From Choristoneura fumiferana (Eukaryota; Arthropoda; Insecta; Lepidoptera; Tortricidae), in contig NC_133477.1 of NCBI RefSeq assembly GCF_025370935.1, forward strand, positions 20,815,881 through 20,879,880: a stretch of 64,000 nt of DNA. Reading direction: 5' to 3'. The notes beneath the pieces are model-generated. The model was not told the DNA's origin and searched no databases. It saw only the letters and a program-made list of their open reading frames with translations. A program made the position numbers and the translations under genes. Position 1 is the first letter of the stretch. Each line of letters starts with the position of its first letter. This document shows, piece by piece, positions 23,016 to 33,654 of this stretch.

Positions 23016-24735
23016 TTTTGACTGCGCTTTTTTGGATTCTGTATCTCAAGGGCGATAATGTTAAACAATATTCGTGTCGTATTCAGCGACCCGTCTGCCC
23101 GTCCGTCACAGAGCTGTATCGTATCCCAAGAATCTGAATCTCCTAGATATACAGCTGAAATGTATACAATAATGATCTATTTCTCTTGTCGCTGCAACTA
23201 AAAATAATCAAAATAAAACGGAAAATTAACTGGTTTAAGCTAACAATATGTAATAGAGATGCCACACTGGGTATATTTTACTGAGAACATTTGATTTTTA
23301 AGAAAGGTACGGCGGTTTATAGCGTATATTTAGACATAAAATTCTTTATTTGTCACTTTTTAGTGATTCGTAGCCAAAGTACATCTCACAGCGATCCCAT
23401 TAAGCCCAAACACGGCTTAGTTACGTTGTTTTGTAACAGAGTTCCGTTGCCTACCTTCCGGCTTCAGCATCAGATTAGTCCGAAAGAGTCATTAACTTAA
23501 AGCTTCTTCTTAGTCGCTTATCTAGGTATATTAATCATGATCGTTTACAGTCGAGCGAACATTACTTAGCTTTGACGAGTTCCATTGGTCATCTACGGTC
23601 TTCTTCATCAGGTCCAGTTTACCAAATGATACTTTCTGAATGTAAATGCTTATCTTAATGCTAAAAATGCCAAAATCGCCATAGGTGTGACTATGATTTT
23701 GAGGTTTGCCCTCGATTTCCCTAGGATTCCATCATCAGATCTTGACTTGGTGATAATGGAACCACCTCAGAAGAGTATTATTTTGAATAAAAAAGAATTT
23801 TGAAAATCGGTCCACAATTGACTGAGTAATCAGTGAACATACATAAATAAAAAAAATACAAACATTGGAACATAGAACCTCCTCCTTTTTTGAAACCGGT
23901 TAAAAATATGAAGTCGAACCCTTGGTACGCGAATCCGACTCACAATTGGCCAGTTCTATTTGGTCTGAGATTCCACCTAACCTCCAACCTGTACTATCGC
24001 AATGCCTACAAATACTTATTTCCTTACCAAGTGCATCTACAACTACAAGTCTAGTGTATATTTGTACGTACAAGGCAAAGTGGGCTCATTTTGTCTCAGG
24101 AATTTTGGTGACAGATTTGAAGGGTTGGTTTTGATGATGGGAAAATGTAGAGCAAAGAATTTTATCTACTTTCGTAGACGTTTTACTATGGAATTGTCAA
24201 TTGATTCACTATGGAGAAACTATGCGTGAGATTTCGACGATCGGTTCCCTTACTCCGATATACCTTCAAAGCGAGAGGACGTGGGAGTATCTTTGGAATA
24301 TACCCTGCAAGTGCAAATTAGCTTCAACGAGATTCTTAAGAGTTCATCAAGCGAGTTACTAGATTGTTTTAAACAACTTACTAGAATTAGTTAACTCAAC
24401 GATCTAGTCTTCATAGACGAGCTACAATATACTTGAATGTCTGGAATTAATGGATGAGATACAGTTGAATTGCTTTATAAATGCAGAAGTTTGTATGTGT
24501 CTACGTGCTTGCGTGTTTGTCCCTTTAGTACACACTTTAGCATGAAAATAACTGGAGATGTGCGAATGAAATTTGTTATGCCGATAGATAGAAGTCTGGA
24601 ATACTTAATACATAACAACTTTGTGTCCCGATATTACCACGGGATGCATGTAATACTCCAAAATTTCAATTGCTGACTTTAGAGAAATGAAACACACATT
24701 CAGACATTCTGTGTGTGAATTTCTCAATTCGCCGT

Positions 24736-24829
24736 GAGCCCGCGTGAGAACTACGGCCAAAGCCCTCTCATTCTGAGTGGTGGCCTGTGCCCACCAGCGG
24801 GACGTTTATAAACCGGAGATGACATTGGT
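24736..24829 (+). mobile_element. SINE tail, 5' truncated
   Basis: Contains GGCCAAAGCCCTCTCATTCT, GGCCTGTGCCCACCAGCGGG and an ACGTTTATA block. These are the RTE-type tail of the SINE seen whole at 62914-63228. The (GAT)n end is decayed and the tRNA head is absent. Confidence 0.7.
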
Positions 24830-25856
24830 TTAGCCTATTGTCGTTCGCCAAATTATATTATATACGAGTACATATATCTATCAGAATCTTAGTCAATTGA
24901 TAGTATAATCCGGAGTCCTAATTAGTGTCCACTAATGACCAATAATAGCCCTGATTGGGCCATCAATAACCCTAGACATAATAACATTAGTATGTTACCG
25001 CTAAGTTTCAAACTAAACTTAATAATTTGATTATCTTCTATTTGTTCGTCAATAACTGAAGGATGCCCTTAATAAATTTCAATTAAAAACAAATGTGCAC
25101 ATTTCCTCAGACTACATTTTGTATGTATCTATCGTTTAAAAACAGTTTACTTGCAAAAATGTTGGCATCACCTAAATTACCTTTTTCAATGAGAAATTTA
25201 GTTTAGTTTAGTTTATTTATTCAATTACATTATATAAATACATTAAGCCAGATTATATAAGAATTTATGCTGAGATCGTCAAAATTTGTAAAAATAAGCA
25301 AATATAAAAAAAACGATCAATAAAATACAATGTCAAAATAAATTAAATTCGACCTCAAGGGGGAGTTGTCAAGAAATCAAATTATTAATTATGTCAATGA
25401 AAAGTAGAACTAAAACTATAAATAAATGGTATCTCAAATAGGGAAAAAAATTACTTAAAACATATTTACAAATATTCAAATAATGTCAAGAAAAGATTAT
25501 TTCCGAAAACTCACTTACAAAATACAGAGGGTAATCCATCAAAAGGCTTTTCACCCGGCGACCGAATGCCTCAGCAGCAGCAGCAGGTAGCAGTTGTATT
25601 TGGACATTATTTTCAAATAATAAATCTATTACGTGCTAAATAATCTTCCTATTTGTCTATTGATGACTTTAAACAAACATTTCTTAAATATTTAAATTTC
25701 GTAAATCTCACAAATAGATTTAGATAAAATTTGTTATATGTTGGGATTTTCAGGGGAAAACAATCTATAGCTCGGTCTTATCTTCGAGAAAACTGTTTCA
25801 GATTTTTGTCCGACCAAAGCCCGGTTGGTCGCGTGCTGTATGTATTTGATTACGAG
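24830..25856. other. AT-rich stretch without genes
   Basis: Contains short simple runs, (TTTAG)4 near 25197 and (CAG)n near 25570. No open frame or repeat family is supported. Confidence 0.5.
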
Positions 25857-25994
25857 TACAGTCAAGTGCAAAAATAAGTATCTATTCGAACCACTCAAAA
25901 ATATGTTACTACTGCCTTATTGCGTCAAAATAAGAGTCTGCGGTACTTTTTTTGAAACTTTGAATAAGTTGATATTTTTACACTTGATACATTT
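25857..25994. mobile_element. Candidate mariner-type MITE
   Basis: The left end CAGTCAAGTGCAAAAATA is matched, with a few differences, by the inverse of the right end (TATTTTTACACTTGATACA), and TA lies just outside the left end. The short length and absence of coding sequence fit a Tc1/mariner MITE. The target duplication is not certain. Confidence 0.5.
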
Positions 25995-26164
25995 ATTAAC
26001 TGTCAAACATTGTTGAAAATAAAGAGGTTACCAGAATTGTCAATGATATCTTCATTTTGGCAATTTAACTTGAAAATGTCACTACCAGAGTGGTCACTAC
26101 TAAATAAAAAAAATGGCGGGAACATGATGTAACATAAACTGTCACAAATATCGTGATATCGATA

Positions 26165-26365
26165 TCCATACTAATATATAAATTTATGCGAAAGTGAGTC
26201 CGTCCGTGACCTCTTCACGCTTAAACCGCTGAACCGATTTAGATGAGATTTGGTATGAAGGTAGCTTGAGACCCTGGGACATAGGATAGTTTTATTCCAG
26301 ATAATTCCATAATTCCCGTGGGTTAGCTATAAACGAATTCTTCGTAGACGTAGTTGACACAAAAG
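26165..26365 (+). mobile_element. Helitron-like element
   Basis: Starts TCCATACTAATATATAAATT after an A and follows the family through CCGCTGAACCGATTTAGATG and the AATTCCATAATTCCCGTGGG block. The CTAG end has decayed to CTACAG near 26360. Confidence 0.65.
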
Positions 26366-26465
26366 CTACAGAACCAATTATTTTTAACACTAAGATGTAC
26401 GAAAATTATATTTATCACTTAAATGAATTACTCGTAATTATTATTAGGTGTCAGTAAGTTATAAG

Positions 26466-26983
26466 TAGGGCCCGGAATTTTGCGTGCGGCTATTGACAGA
26501 GTGTAGGGAGAGAGCACCGCTTTTTATCGATATCGACAACTGTTAATTAAGTTAAAGCTTTAATACATAATTGTAAATATATTTTTGCTTGGAATGTTAT
26601 TATATAATACTTTATATTGGCTAGGGTAAGAGCTGAAGGAATACAAAATAATATTTTCTTTTATTTGATCAAAGGGTAGGCAAACAAGCTACCTAACGTT
26701 AAGTGGTCTCAGAGCGATCTTTTCTCAAGTTATAAAATATAAAGGTATTCGCAATTATAGTGATTTCAATAAAGCAATTTAAACGAATTAAACTTTCCGA
26801 TATTTTGAACTTTTTTTTTTCTATCATTGACCGCTGAAAATACGTATCATCGGAAAGTCTGAGGTATTATATAACAAAAACAAAAATTAAAAAAAAATAT
26901 CGATTTGTCGATAACATCGATAAAAAGCGGTGCTCTCTCCTTGCAATATGTCAATATAGCCGCACGCAAAATTTCGGGCCCTA
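26466..26983. mobile_element. Non-autonomous hAT-type element with perfect 8-bp target duplication
   Basis: Ends are TAGGGCCCGGAATTTTGCGT on the left and the inverse of TAGGGCCCGAAATTTTGCGT on the right. The inverted similarity runs about 75 bases, through GGCTAT, TGACA and GAGAGAGCACCGC. It is flanked by GTTATAAG at 26458-26465 and 26984-26991. The 8-bp duplication and the TAGGG terminus are hAT hallmarks. The 518-bp element has no open frame, so it would depend on a transposase in trans. Confidence 0.88.
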
Positions 26984-27223
26984 GTTATAAGGTAGTAATA
27001 AACACCCACGCATCAAGCAAGATAATAATATTATAGTGCGATAATATTAGATACTCTTTACTCCCACGCACATGTACATGAATGAAAAGTACTAGAGATT
27101 TACCAAGTATATCAACTAAGTAAGTGCTTCGTTAGTTCTCAAGATAATTCAAGAAAATGCAAATTAACTTGACAGTTCTGTTGTCTTCTGTAATAGCGTT
27201 TTAAGGTTTGGAAACTGCCAATT

Positions 27224-27345
27224 AGCTTATAAACATTAGTGAACTAAAACAATTACTTTGCTTATTGCGGGTAAGCAAAGTAATTGTTTTAGCTCATTGG
27301 TATGGACCTCCGCAAAGTAAAGCCTGATTCAATAAATTATAAGTA
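27224..27345. mobile_element. Short foldback copy of the GCGTTACTTTGCGG family
   Basis: ACTAAAACAATTACTTTGCT and AGCAAAGTAATTGTTTTAGC face each other across a loop of a few bases, followed by TATGGACCTCCGCAAAGTAA and AATAAATT. This is a minimal derivative. Confidence 0.7.
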
Positions 27346-27500
27346 TTTTTTAATTCAGTTATTAAGTTATGATTGGTTTTTTGGAGTCTTTCTTTATTTT
27401 TTATTTCAACTCCAAATTTGTTACTTTTACGGGTATCCCGTGAAACCATATCGAAAATATAAACTGAGACATGGAAGCACAGAAAAACTAGAAAAAGAGA

Positions 27501-27571
27501 CCAGCACTGGGAATCGAACCCAGGTCCTCAGCAATCCGTGCTGCGTGCTATAGCCCCTACACCACCGCTGG
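27501..27571 (-). other. tRNA-like sequence inside TIR element
   Basis: On the minus strand it has TGGTGTAGGGG (A-box like), GGTTCGATTCC (B box), a 5-bp T stem and a 5-6-bp acceptor stem. It is the best preserved of the single copies. Confidence 0.75.
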
Positions 27572-27610
27572 ACAGGAATCTAAACACGATTTTTTCCTAT
27601 GCATACATAT

Positions 27611-27866
27611 ACATCCCTGTACTTTTATTTTTATTATTTTTTGTATTATTTTCTCTTTAATTGTATAATAATATAGTTTTTAAGTATTTTATTTGTAATT
27701 ATATTATTATGAAGAAATGACTTTCTGCCAAGTTTCTTGCGGCGCATTCTTCTTGGCAATGATGGTCTTTCCGAAAGCGCTGGTAGTTTAAAAAATGACG
27801 TGTAAAAGTGCCCATTGCGGCCTATTTACTGAATAAATCATTTGAATTTTGAATTTGAATTTGAAT
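27611..27866 (+). mobile_element. LINE 3' end with (TTTGAA)n tail, nested
   Basis: Starts near ACATCCCTGTACTTTTATTT and runs through TTTCTTGCGGCGCATTCTTC and AAGCGCTGGTAGTTTAAAAA, ending in (TTTGAA)n. CATAT occurs on both sides and only once at the matching empty sites in 391-640 and 16376-16610, so it is the likely target duplication. A related copy is at 56872-57452. Only the 3' untranslated part is present. Confidence 0.75.
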
Positions 27867-28020
27867 CATATCTCAGGTTGCTTATTTCTACTACGCTACT
27901 TAAGCAGCAGCACTAGCGACATCTATGTTCCACTCTCATCGAGAGACGTCTCTTTTTGGTCTCTTTTTCTGGTTTTTCTGTGCATCCATGTCTCAGTTTG
28001 TATTTTCGATATGGTTCAGT

Positions 28021-29186
28021 TATTAAGGTCCTAAATTTTAGGAAAAACAATGTCATCTTGGGTTGATATTAGTTTACTCTTAAGTTAGAAAATATTTTTG
28101 CTTTCTTCATAAATGTCATTAAATATTTATTAATTTTGTCCATTTGAATCAAGTTATCTTATATAACTAATTATATTCTTAAAAATAATTAATTATTGTA
28201 TAATTATTTATTCAATTATTTTGGGGATATCGGCAACGGATTAAATTTTCTTTGTAAGGGTTTTATTATGCCTCGACTAGGCTTATTATTAATTTATATT
28301 CATTTAAATTAAAATGTATTTTCTTTCTTTACTTTATTTAATACCGGGCTAAATCGTAGCTCTTTGTTCTAGTAAGTACTAAAGTATTAACTAACTAACT
28401 TTCGTTTAATAATTCACGAGTACCTACTACAATTTGCAGATCAATTCTTTATGAAATTATAGACAATGCTAAAAAAAAAACAATCAATAATCATAATTAG
28501 ATTTTTTTTGTTTAGTGTATTTAGTAAATTTGTTAGAACACTTTTTAATTTAAAATTAAACAGTCTCTAAAACAGAGTAACACATAACCTTAATCTCGCC
28601 GCGCAACCCGCATAATAAGTTAAAGATAACCCGTGTCCAAATTAAAACCTCCATTTTTACGTCGGTTAATAACAGACGCGTTGGTCGTAAACTGTGATCA
28701 TTAAGACCGCCACAGCCAGTATTAAATAATTATAACAGATATTGCCAGCTGTTAATCCAGTTCTTTCCGGTTATTACTCGATATTGCTGGCGCAAACTGG
28801 CTTCAGCTGGTTGCGGACGAGTATATTACAGGGATAAATACTCGGCAAACTTTGGCGATCGATCTTATGTAATGAGATTTGAAAGTTCAGAATCAATAAA
28901 GAACTTTTGGGATATGAGAAATTAGTTTCGAGTTTTAATACCTACTTTATTTATTACATTTGATTTGGTCTGTTCAAAGGGTTATACGATTATCAATTCA
29001 TGTGTGGATGTCTTTCTCTTTAGTTTCATTTTATCCCATGTAACAGTTCAGCTTTCGCAATTACCTATAAGACGCCATTTTGTTTCGATGCTGGCTTGGC
29101 GTCGTCTTCACTAAGGCGTAGCTCCTTTAAACCGTTCTATATTAGTCATCCATATAATTTAACATCTTCCTCTTGCTATCTTCTTT
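28021..29186. other. Apparently single-copy AT-rich DNA
   Basis: No shared repeat and no supported open frame. The part at 28590-28870 is less AT-rich and shows two CAGCTG E-box-type hexamers, but this is too little to call a regulatory element. Confidence 0.4.
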
Positions 29187-29290
29187 CATCATCATCATCA
29201 TAGCCTATATACAGGCCTTCTCTCAGAATGAGAGGGCTTGGTTCATAGTTCTCACGCGTGCCCAGTGCGGCTTGAGAACTTCGTCCACAT
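29187..29290 (-). mobile_element. SINE tail
   Basis: Reverse complement of the RTE-type SINE tail: (ATC)n, AGCCTATATACAGGCC, AGAATGAGAGGGCTTGG and CGCGTGCCCAGTGCGG. The tRNA head is missing. Confidence 0.7.
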
Positions 29291-30435
29291 CATTGATTTG
29301 CTTTCTTATTCCGGTGGGACCGTGGGGGCGTTTTTGCACGCTATTTAAGAGCTTTTTAAACAGGGTATGATTTTATTGAACACGTAATAAATACATTTTT
29401 GGTGACCAAGACTCATTTATTTTAAATGATGACATAACAGTTTAGCTCGACGTGTGACGTAATGATCCGTTATTTAAAGCAAATGACCTTGATTTAGCGG
29501 AACTGAATTGGAATTTACGACCAAGTTTTGCCATTATGAAATTGTAAAACTTGACAATATCCTAGTTTTGAGGAAACTGTAAAAATACTCAAAAATACTA
29601 AGTAAAAAGTATACTAGTACTGGTGACTAGACTAGCTGGCATTAACACGCCCGGTTTTTAATGAAAGAAGGATTTTTGTCTCCGCAACGTCGCTAGAATT
29701 AATCCCTTGAATAAAAAACCGATCCGGCCGGGGTGACTTTTTAAATCCGTTATTTACAAAGAATTTAATAACTGCTTTAATGATGGATTTATTTCGACTT
29801 AAACGAAAGATATTAAGGGTTTCAAGTTTCAATTATATTACCGTTCACTATCTTTTATATTTTATTGAAAGTTGTTTACAAGTAGCTCTTTACAAGTTTA
29901 TCTTCTATTGGATGATTTAAAAGGTGTAAGGGGTTAGTATGAACAGTAATAAAAAACACTTTAAAGGGAGTAGGTAACCTTTAGCTTCTGTCTAAATAGG
30001 TCACCATTCAGTCAGAATAAAAGGTTTTAGTTTTCAAGCGAATTTAATGTGGATTGAGTACTGTGTAGCTATGCTGAAAATTGGGCTTCAACCAAAATCT
30101 CATACAACGCAATACAAATTATTGTACAAAAAAGTCTGCCATTTTTCAAGGATGGTGCTGTAAACAAGGACAGCGCATTCATGTCAAAATTTATTACGAA
30201 ATTTTATCTCCGAAATCCTCGCCACCCCAAAAATTTAAGTCGTAAGGGTAATATTCTGTACAGAATTTGGCAAGCAATGTGTCCTCGACGTTTTGGAATC
30301 CATTTGTCAAGTTCGCTCGTCGAGTTCTCCAATATGAAGATATCTTATCACCGCCATTCCCTGCTCTCGAATGGGCACAGGTAGCACGCGTCAGTAAGTT
30401 CACTGAAAATAGAATGCAATTATTTGTTTTTTATT
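29291..30435. other. No gene or repeat recognised
   Basis: AT-rich, with only short chance open frames (67 codons at most). Not similar to other parts of the window. Confidence 0.4.
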
Positions 30436-31036
30436 AGGGTTCCGTAGCCAAATGGCAAAAACGGAACCCTTATAGTTTCGCCATGTCTGTCTGTCTGTCC
30501 GTCCGCGGCTTAGCTCAGGGACTATCAATGCTAGAAAGCTGTAATTTTGCACGAATATATGTGTAAACTATGCCGACAAAATGGTACAATAAAAACATTT
30601 TTTTTAGAGTACCTTCCATAGACGTAAAGTGGGGGCGATTTTTTTTCTCATCTAACCTTGTAGTGTTGGGTATAGGTCTTTTAAAACCATTAGGGGGTTG
30701 CTAAAACGATTTTTCGATTTAGTGATTTGTTTACAAAATAGTCAACTTTAAATTGAAAATTTTCATTAAAATCGAGCGTCCCCCCCTCTAAAATCTAAAC
30801 CGGTAGGTGGAAAAAATTTAAAAATTCAGGATGGTGGTAAGTATATCAAACATACAAGGAAAACTATAACGGTTAAATTTTCTTGAGAATTATTAGTAGT
30901 TTAAGAGCCTAAGGTATAAAATATACGTAAACTACGTATATGTACAAATACGAAATCCTTAGAAAAGTATTACTTAATTTTTTCGTAATGGCTACGGAAC
31001 CCTATTGTGTCAGACACGCTCTTGGCCGGTTTTTTT
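30436..31036 (+). repeat. GGGTTCCG-bordered repeat, full length
   Basis: Begins AGGGTTCCGTAGCC, has a second CGGAACCCTTATAG inside the first 50 bases, then (GTCT)n, GCTCAGGGACTATCAATGCT, the ATGAGAAAAAAA complement and AAACCATTAGGGGGTTGCTA. It closes with GGCTACGGAACCCT and CACGCTCTTGGCCGGTTTTT. Other long copies lie at 33655-34284, 50450-51143 and 60511-60890. There is no open frame, and the class is unknown to me. Confidence 0.8.
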
Positions 31037-31239
31037 AAAAGAATGTTGGCGCAACTAAATCTAAGGTTGCTCTTAAAACAAAAAGTTGACGCCACTATGG
31101 GCGTATGCATTCGAGTGAAATCATGCTCGATTCGTGTTCGATTTAAACGAATTGTTTATTAGCGATACGGTTGCTTAACGAAGTCTCAGGTTTTTAAAAG
31201 AGGCTAGGATCGAGCAGGGAATGCGGGTTATTAGCCATT

Positions 31240-31345
31240 ATAGTCTCGGCTGGAATAGCAATTGCTGGCTTCGTATTAGTTAAACGGACTCGCAAGCTCG
31301 TCCGTTTAATACTCATACTCAGCCAGCAATTGCCTACTTCCAGGC
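31240..31345. repeat. Nested hairpin
   Basis: An outer pair AGCAATTGCTGGCT / AGCCAGCAATTGC and an inner pair TTAAACGGAC / GTCCGTTTAA (about 31284-31308) form a hairpin. It lies just ahead of the minisatellite. It may be a small MITE, but no target duplication was found. Confidence 0.6.
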
Positions 31346-31432
31346 CACGACAATAATCTACTATTGATCCAAATTGTTGTGACTTGTCGTATCGTGGGAG
31401 GATATTTATGTTAGACGCGGAAGGTTACAACG

Positions 31433-32166
31433 TCAAGTGCGTTTTCTGCTCACCATGGTGGCAGTGGGCTCTCTGTCAAGTATATGCGTTTTCTGCTGGA
31501 CATGGTGGCAGTGGGCTCTCTATCAAGTATATGCGTTTTCTGCTGAACATGGTGGCAGTGGGCTCTCTATCAAGTATATGCGTTTTCTGCTGGACATGGT
31601 GGCAGTGGGCTCTCTATCAAGTATATGCGTTTTCTGCTGAACATGGTGGCAGTGGGCTGTCAAGTATATGCGTTTTCTGCTGAATATGGTGGCAGTGGCT
31701 GTCAAGTATATGCGTTTTCTGCTGACATGGTGGCAGTGGGCTCTCTATCAAGTATATGCGTTTTCTGCTGGACATGGTGGCAGTGGGCTCTCTATCAAGT
31801 ATATGCGTTTTCTGCTGAACATGGTGGCAGTGGGCTCTGTCAAGTATATGCGTTTTCTGCTGAACATGGTGGCAGTACTCTCTGTCAAGTATTTGCGTTT
31901 TCTGCTGAATATGGTGGCAGTGGGTCTGTCAAGTATATGCGTTTTCTGCTGAACATGGTGGCAGTGGGCTCTCTATCAAGTATATGCGTTTTCTGCTCAC
32001 CATGGTGGCAGTGGGCTCTCTATCAAGTATATGCGTTTTCTGCTGAACATGGTGGCACTATCAAGTATATGCGTTTTCTGCTCACCATGGTGGCAGTGGG
32101 CTCTCTATCAAGTATATGCGTTTTCTTCTCACCATGGTGGCAGTGGACTCTCTGTCAAGTATATTA
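31433..32166 (+). repeat. 47-bp minisatellite, about 16 units
   Basis: The unit contains ATGGTGGCAGTGGGCTCTCT and CAAGTATATGCGTTTTCTGC. Full units are 47 bases; several shorter ones (38-46 bases) lack part of the GGGCTCTCTAT segment. A variable position alternates between GGAC, GAAC, AATA and CACC, giving a higher-order GGAC-GAAC alternation in the first part. Since 47 is not a multiple of three, the plus-strand frames rotate. Reading is open in more than one frame (for example 31625-32308), which produces three alternating peptide phases. There are no spacers between units, so this is not a CRISPR array. Confidence 0.95.
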
Positions 32167-32204
32167 TGCGTTGTCTCGGATTTGCCGGCATGAGGGAGCC
32201 AATA

Positions 32205-32360
32205 ATGTAATCAATCGAGTGAGCGCCGCGCGGCTGCGACGGGCAATCACGCGGCGAGCGCGCGCGTTCCCACAACACGACGCGACACGACTTGCCGTCG
32301 CTGAATAACGTCGCACATATCGTTGAATATGTGAGCAATTAGTGAGACTCCCTGTCTCTG
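32205..32360. other. GC- and CpG-rich segment after the minisatellite
   Basis: GCGCCGCGCGGCTGCGACGG and GGCGAGCGCGCGCG blocks contrast with the AT-rich surroundings. It lies between the minisatellite and a small MITE. It could be the remains of a GC-rich transposon core or an unmethylated CpG patch. No gene start is evident next to it. Confidence 0.4.
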
Positions 32361-32496
32361 AAGCGGCAATTACACTATATAAGTCGTTTGACGCATGATG
32401 CATGTAGCACAGCAAATGTGTGTAAACAACACGTTCGTTGGCCTAAGTAGTTTGAAAAAAAAAGGTGAACGACTCAAGTCAGTGTAATCGCCGCTT
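32361..32496. mobile_element. Small TIR element (AAGCGGCAATTACACT)
   Basis: AAGCGGCAATTACACT at the left is mirrored by AGTGTAATCGCCGCTT at the right, with further pairing of the AAGTCGTTTGA and GACTCAAGT blocks inside. It is 136 bp and non-coding. A target duplication was not identified. Confidence 0.65.
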
Positions 32497-32971
32497 TAGG
32501 TGAAATATTCCCAAATGTTACACTGACTGTTTAATTTCCCAACTCACGATTTTATCTGGAACTTTTTCGGAACTTTCATAAAAAAAAAACCGAACCTTAG
32601 GTACTGTGTTAGTTACAAAATTGAGATTTGGGAAATAAAACAATTTGGCAAATTTCTGCAAAAGGGCAGGATACCTTTGACGATATAGCAATTGGACGAT
32701 CACCAAGCAATAATCCAACAATAACAGTTTTTATATATCACAGAAAAATGTTTACTAATTACATTAACATTCTACTTGAAGTGTTTGGCACGAGATGTTG
32801 TACGCTGGGTTAACATTGAACATTACATAGTCAAAGAACATTACCTTTAAATTCCAATATTTCGCAAACTTCCATAAAAAACATTGCACAAAAAAACTCT
32901 GCGCCGATTTCCACGTCTCTGATCCTAGCCGTTCAAATTTTTAAATTTTAATCTGATACCGAGGGAATTTC

Positions 32972-33240
32972 AGGAGCAAAAGTAGCTATCATCATCAGCT
33001 GGAAGACGTCCACTGCTGAACAAAGGCCTCCCCCCCTTAGCACACGCAGCGAACGACAACTCGTCACATGCATCGACCGATTGCCAGCAACTCCCACGAT
33101 ATCGCCAGTCCATCTAGTGGGAGACCGCCAAAGCTTCGTCATCCGGTTTGTGGTCGCCACTCGAGGACGTTTCTCCCCCAACGGTTATCTATTCTTCAAG
33201 CGATGTGGTCCAGCCGTTGCCACTTCAAATAGCATATTCC
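32972..33240 (-). pseudogene. RTE-type LINE, C-terminal ORF fragment
   Basis: Read on the minus strand it encodes, with breaks, the tail of the RTE polyprotein: GEKRPRVATTN, PTRWTGDIVGVAGNR and a GGGLC segment just before the stop. The 3' side ends in (GAT)n-type sequence (ATCATCATC on the plus strand). Endonuclease and reverse transcriptase domains are missing, so it is dead. Confidence 0.8.
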
Positions 33241-33514
33241 TCGTCGAGCTATATCGGTGATTAGAATTCCGCTGGATATAAAATAAGTTATTTAAATATG
33301 CATGTTTGAGAAAACTTCCAAACGCTGTTGAAGGCAAACTTAGCGACATGTCTGGCATATATTACAACGAGTATCTACGAAAAACTATCGCAGAAAAACG
33401 AAAAACATATTAAAAGTTTCTAGACGAATTGAAATTTAAATTAAATTTAAAGTCATTCAAACAGAAATTGCATTTAAATATATTCTACCACATCACAAGC
33501 CCGCGTAAAAATTA

Positions 33515-33612
33515 AAATCTTCATCATCACCACCGTCAGCTGGAAGACGTCCACTGCTGGACATAACCTCTCCAAAAGAGTGCCACAAAGATTGGTCCTG
33601 TGTAACCTGCGA
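33515..33612 (-). pseudogene. RTE-type LINE, 3' scrap
   Basis: CATCATCACCACCGTCAGCT followed by GGAAGACGTCCACTGCTGGA is the extreme 3' end of the same RTE type as 32972-33240, with fewer than 30 codons left. Confidence 0.7.
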
Positions 33613-33654
33613 ATGTATGACTTAAATGAAATTTGACCCCAAATCTCCGTTTTT

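Larger units (their letters stand above)
15986..24735 (+). repeat. 8.5-kb direct duplication, copy B
   Basis: Second copy of 1-8499, the better preserved one near its right end. Segments present only here are about 16611-17085, 18378-18472, 18567-18773 and a 24-base insertion at 19172-19195. The LINE at 6494-6938 is absent, leaving an empty site near 23153. At about 24736 it runs into SINE sequence with no match in copy A, because of the gap there. Confidence 0.95.
27440..28020. mobile_element. TIR element carrying a tRNA-like sequence
   Basis: The left end (CCATATCGAAAATATAAACT, then CATGGAAGCACAGAAAAAC and AAAAAGAGACC) is mirrored at the right end (27955-28018, GGTCTCTTTTTCTGGTTTTT to TATTTTCGATATGG). 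The arms are about 60 bases. Just inside the left arm lies a minus-strand tRNA-like unit (27501-27571). A LINE 3' end is inserted in the interior (27611-27866). The fragments at 391 and 16376 show the interior uninterrupted. No transposase is seen. Confidence 0.8.

Noticed and set aside
28590..28870. Conserved enhancer
   Set aside because: It is less AT-rich and has two CAGCTG hexamers, but nothing more. No comparison sequence is available to support conservation.
31433..32166. Possible CRISPR array
   Set aside because: Units are contiguous 47-bp repeats with no unique spacers, and the genome is an insect's. It is a minisatellite.
31625..32308. 227-codon open frame as a repeat protein
   Set aside because: It reads through the minisatellite in changing phases because of short units. 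It has no start context, no conserved flank, and continues into GC-rich non-coding sequence.
32390..32400. TATA-like promoter (CTATATAAG near 32376)
   Set aside because: It is inside a 136-bp MITE, with no downstream gene.
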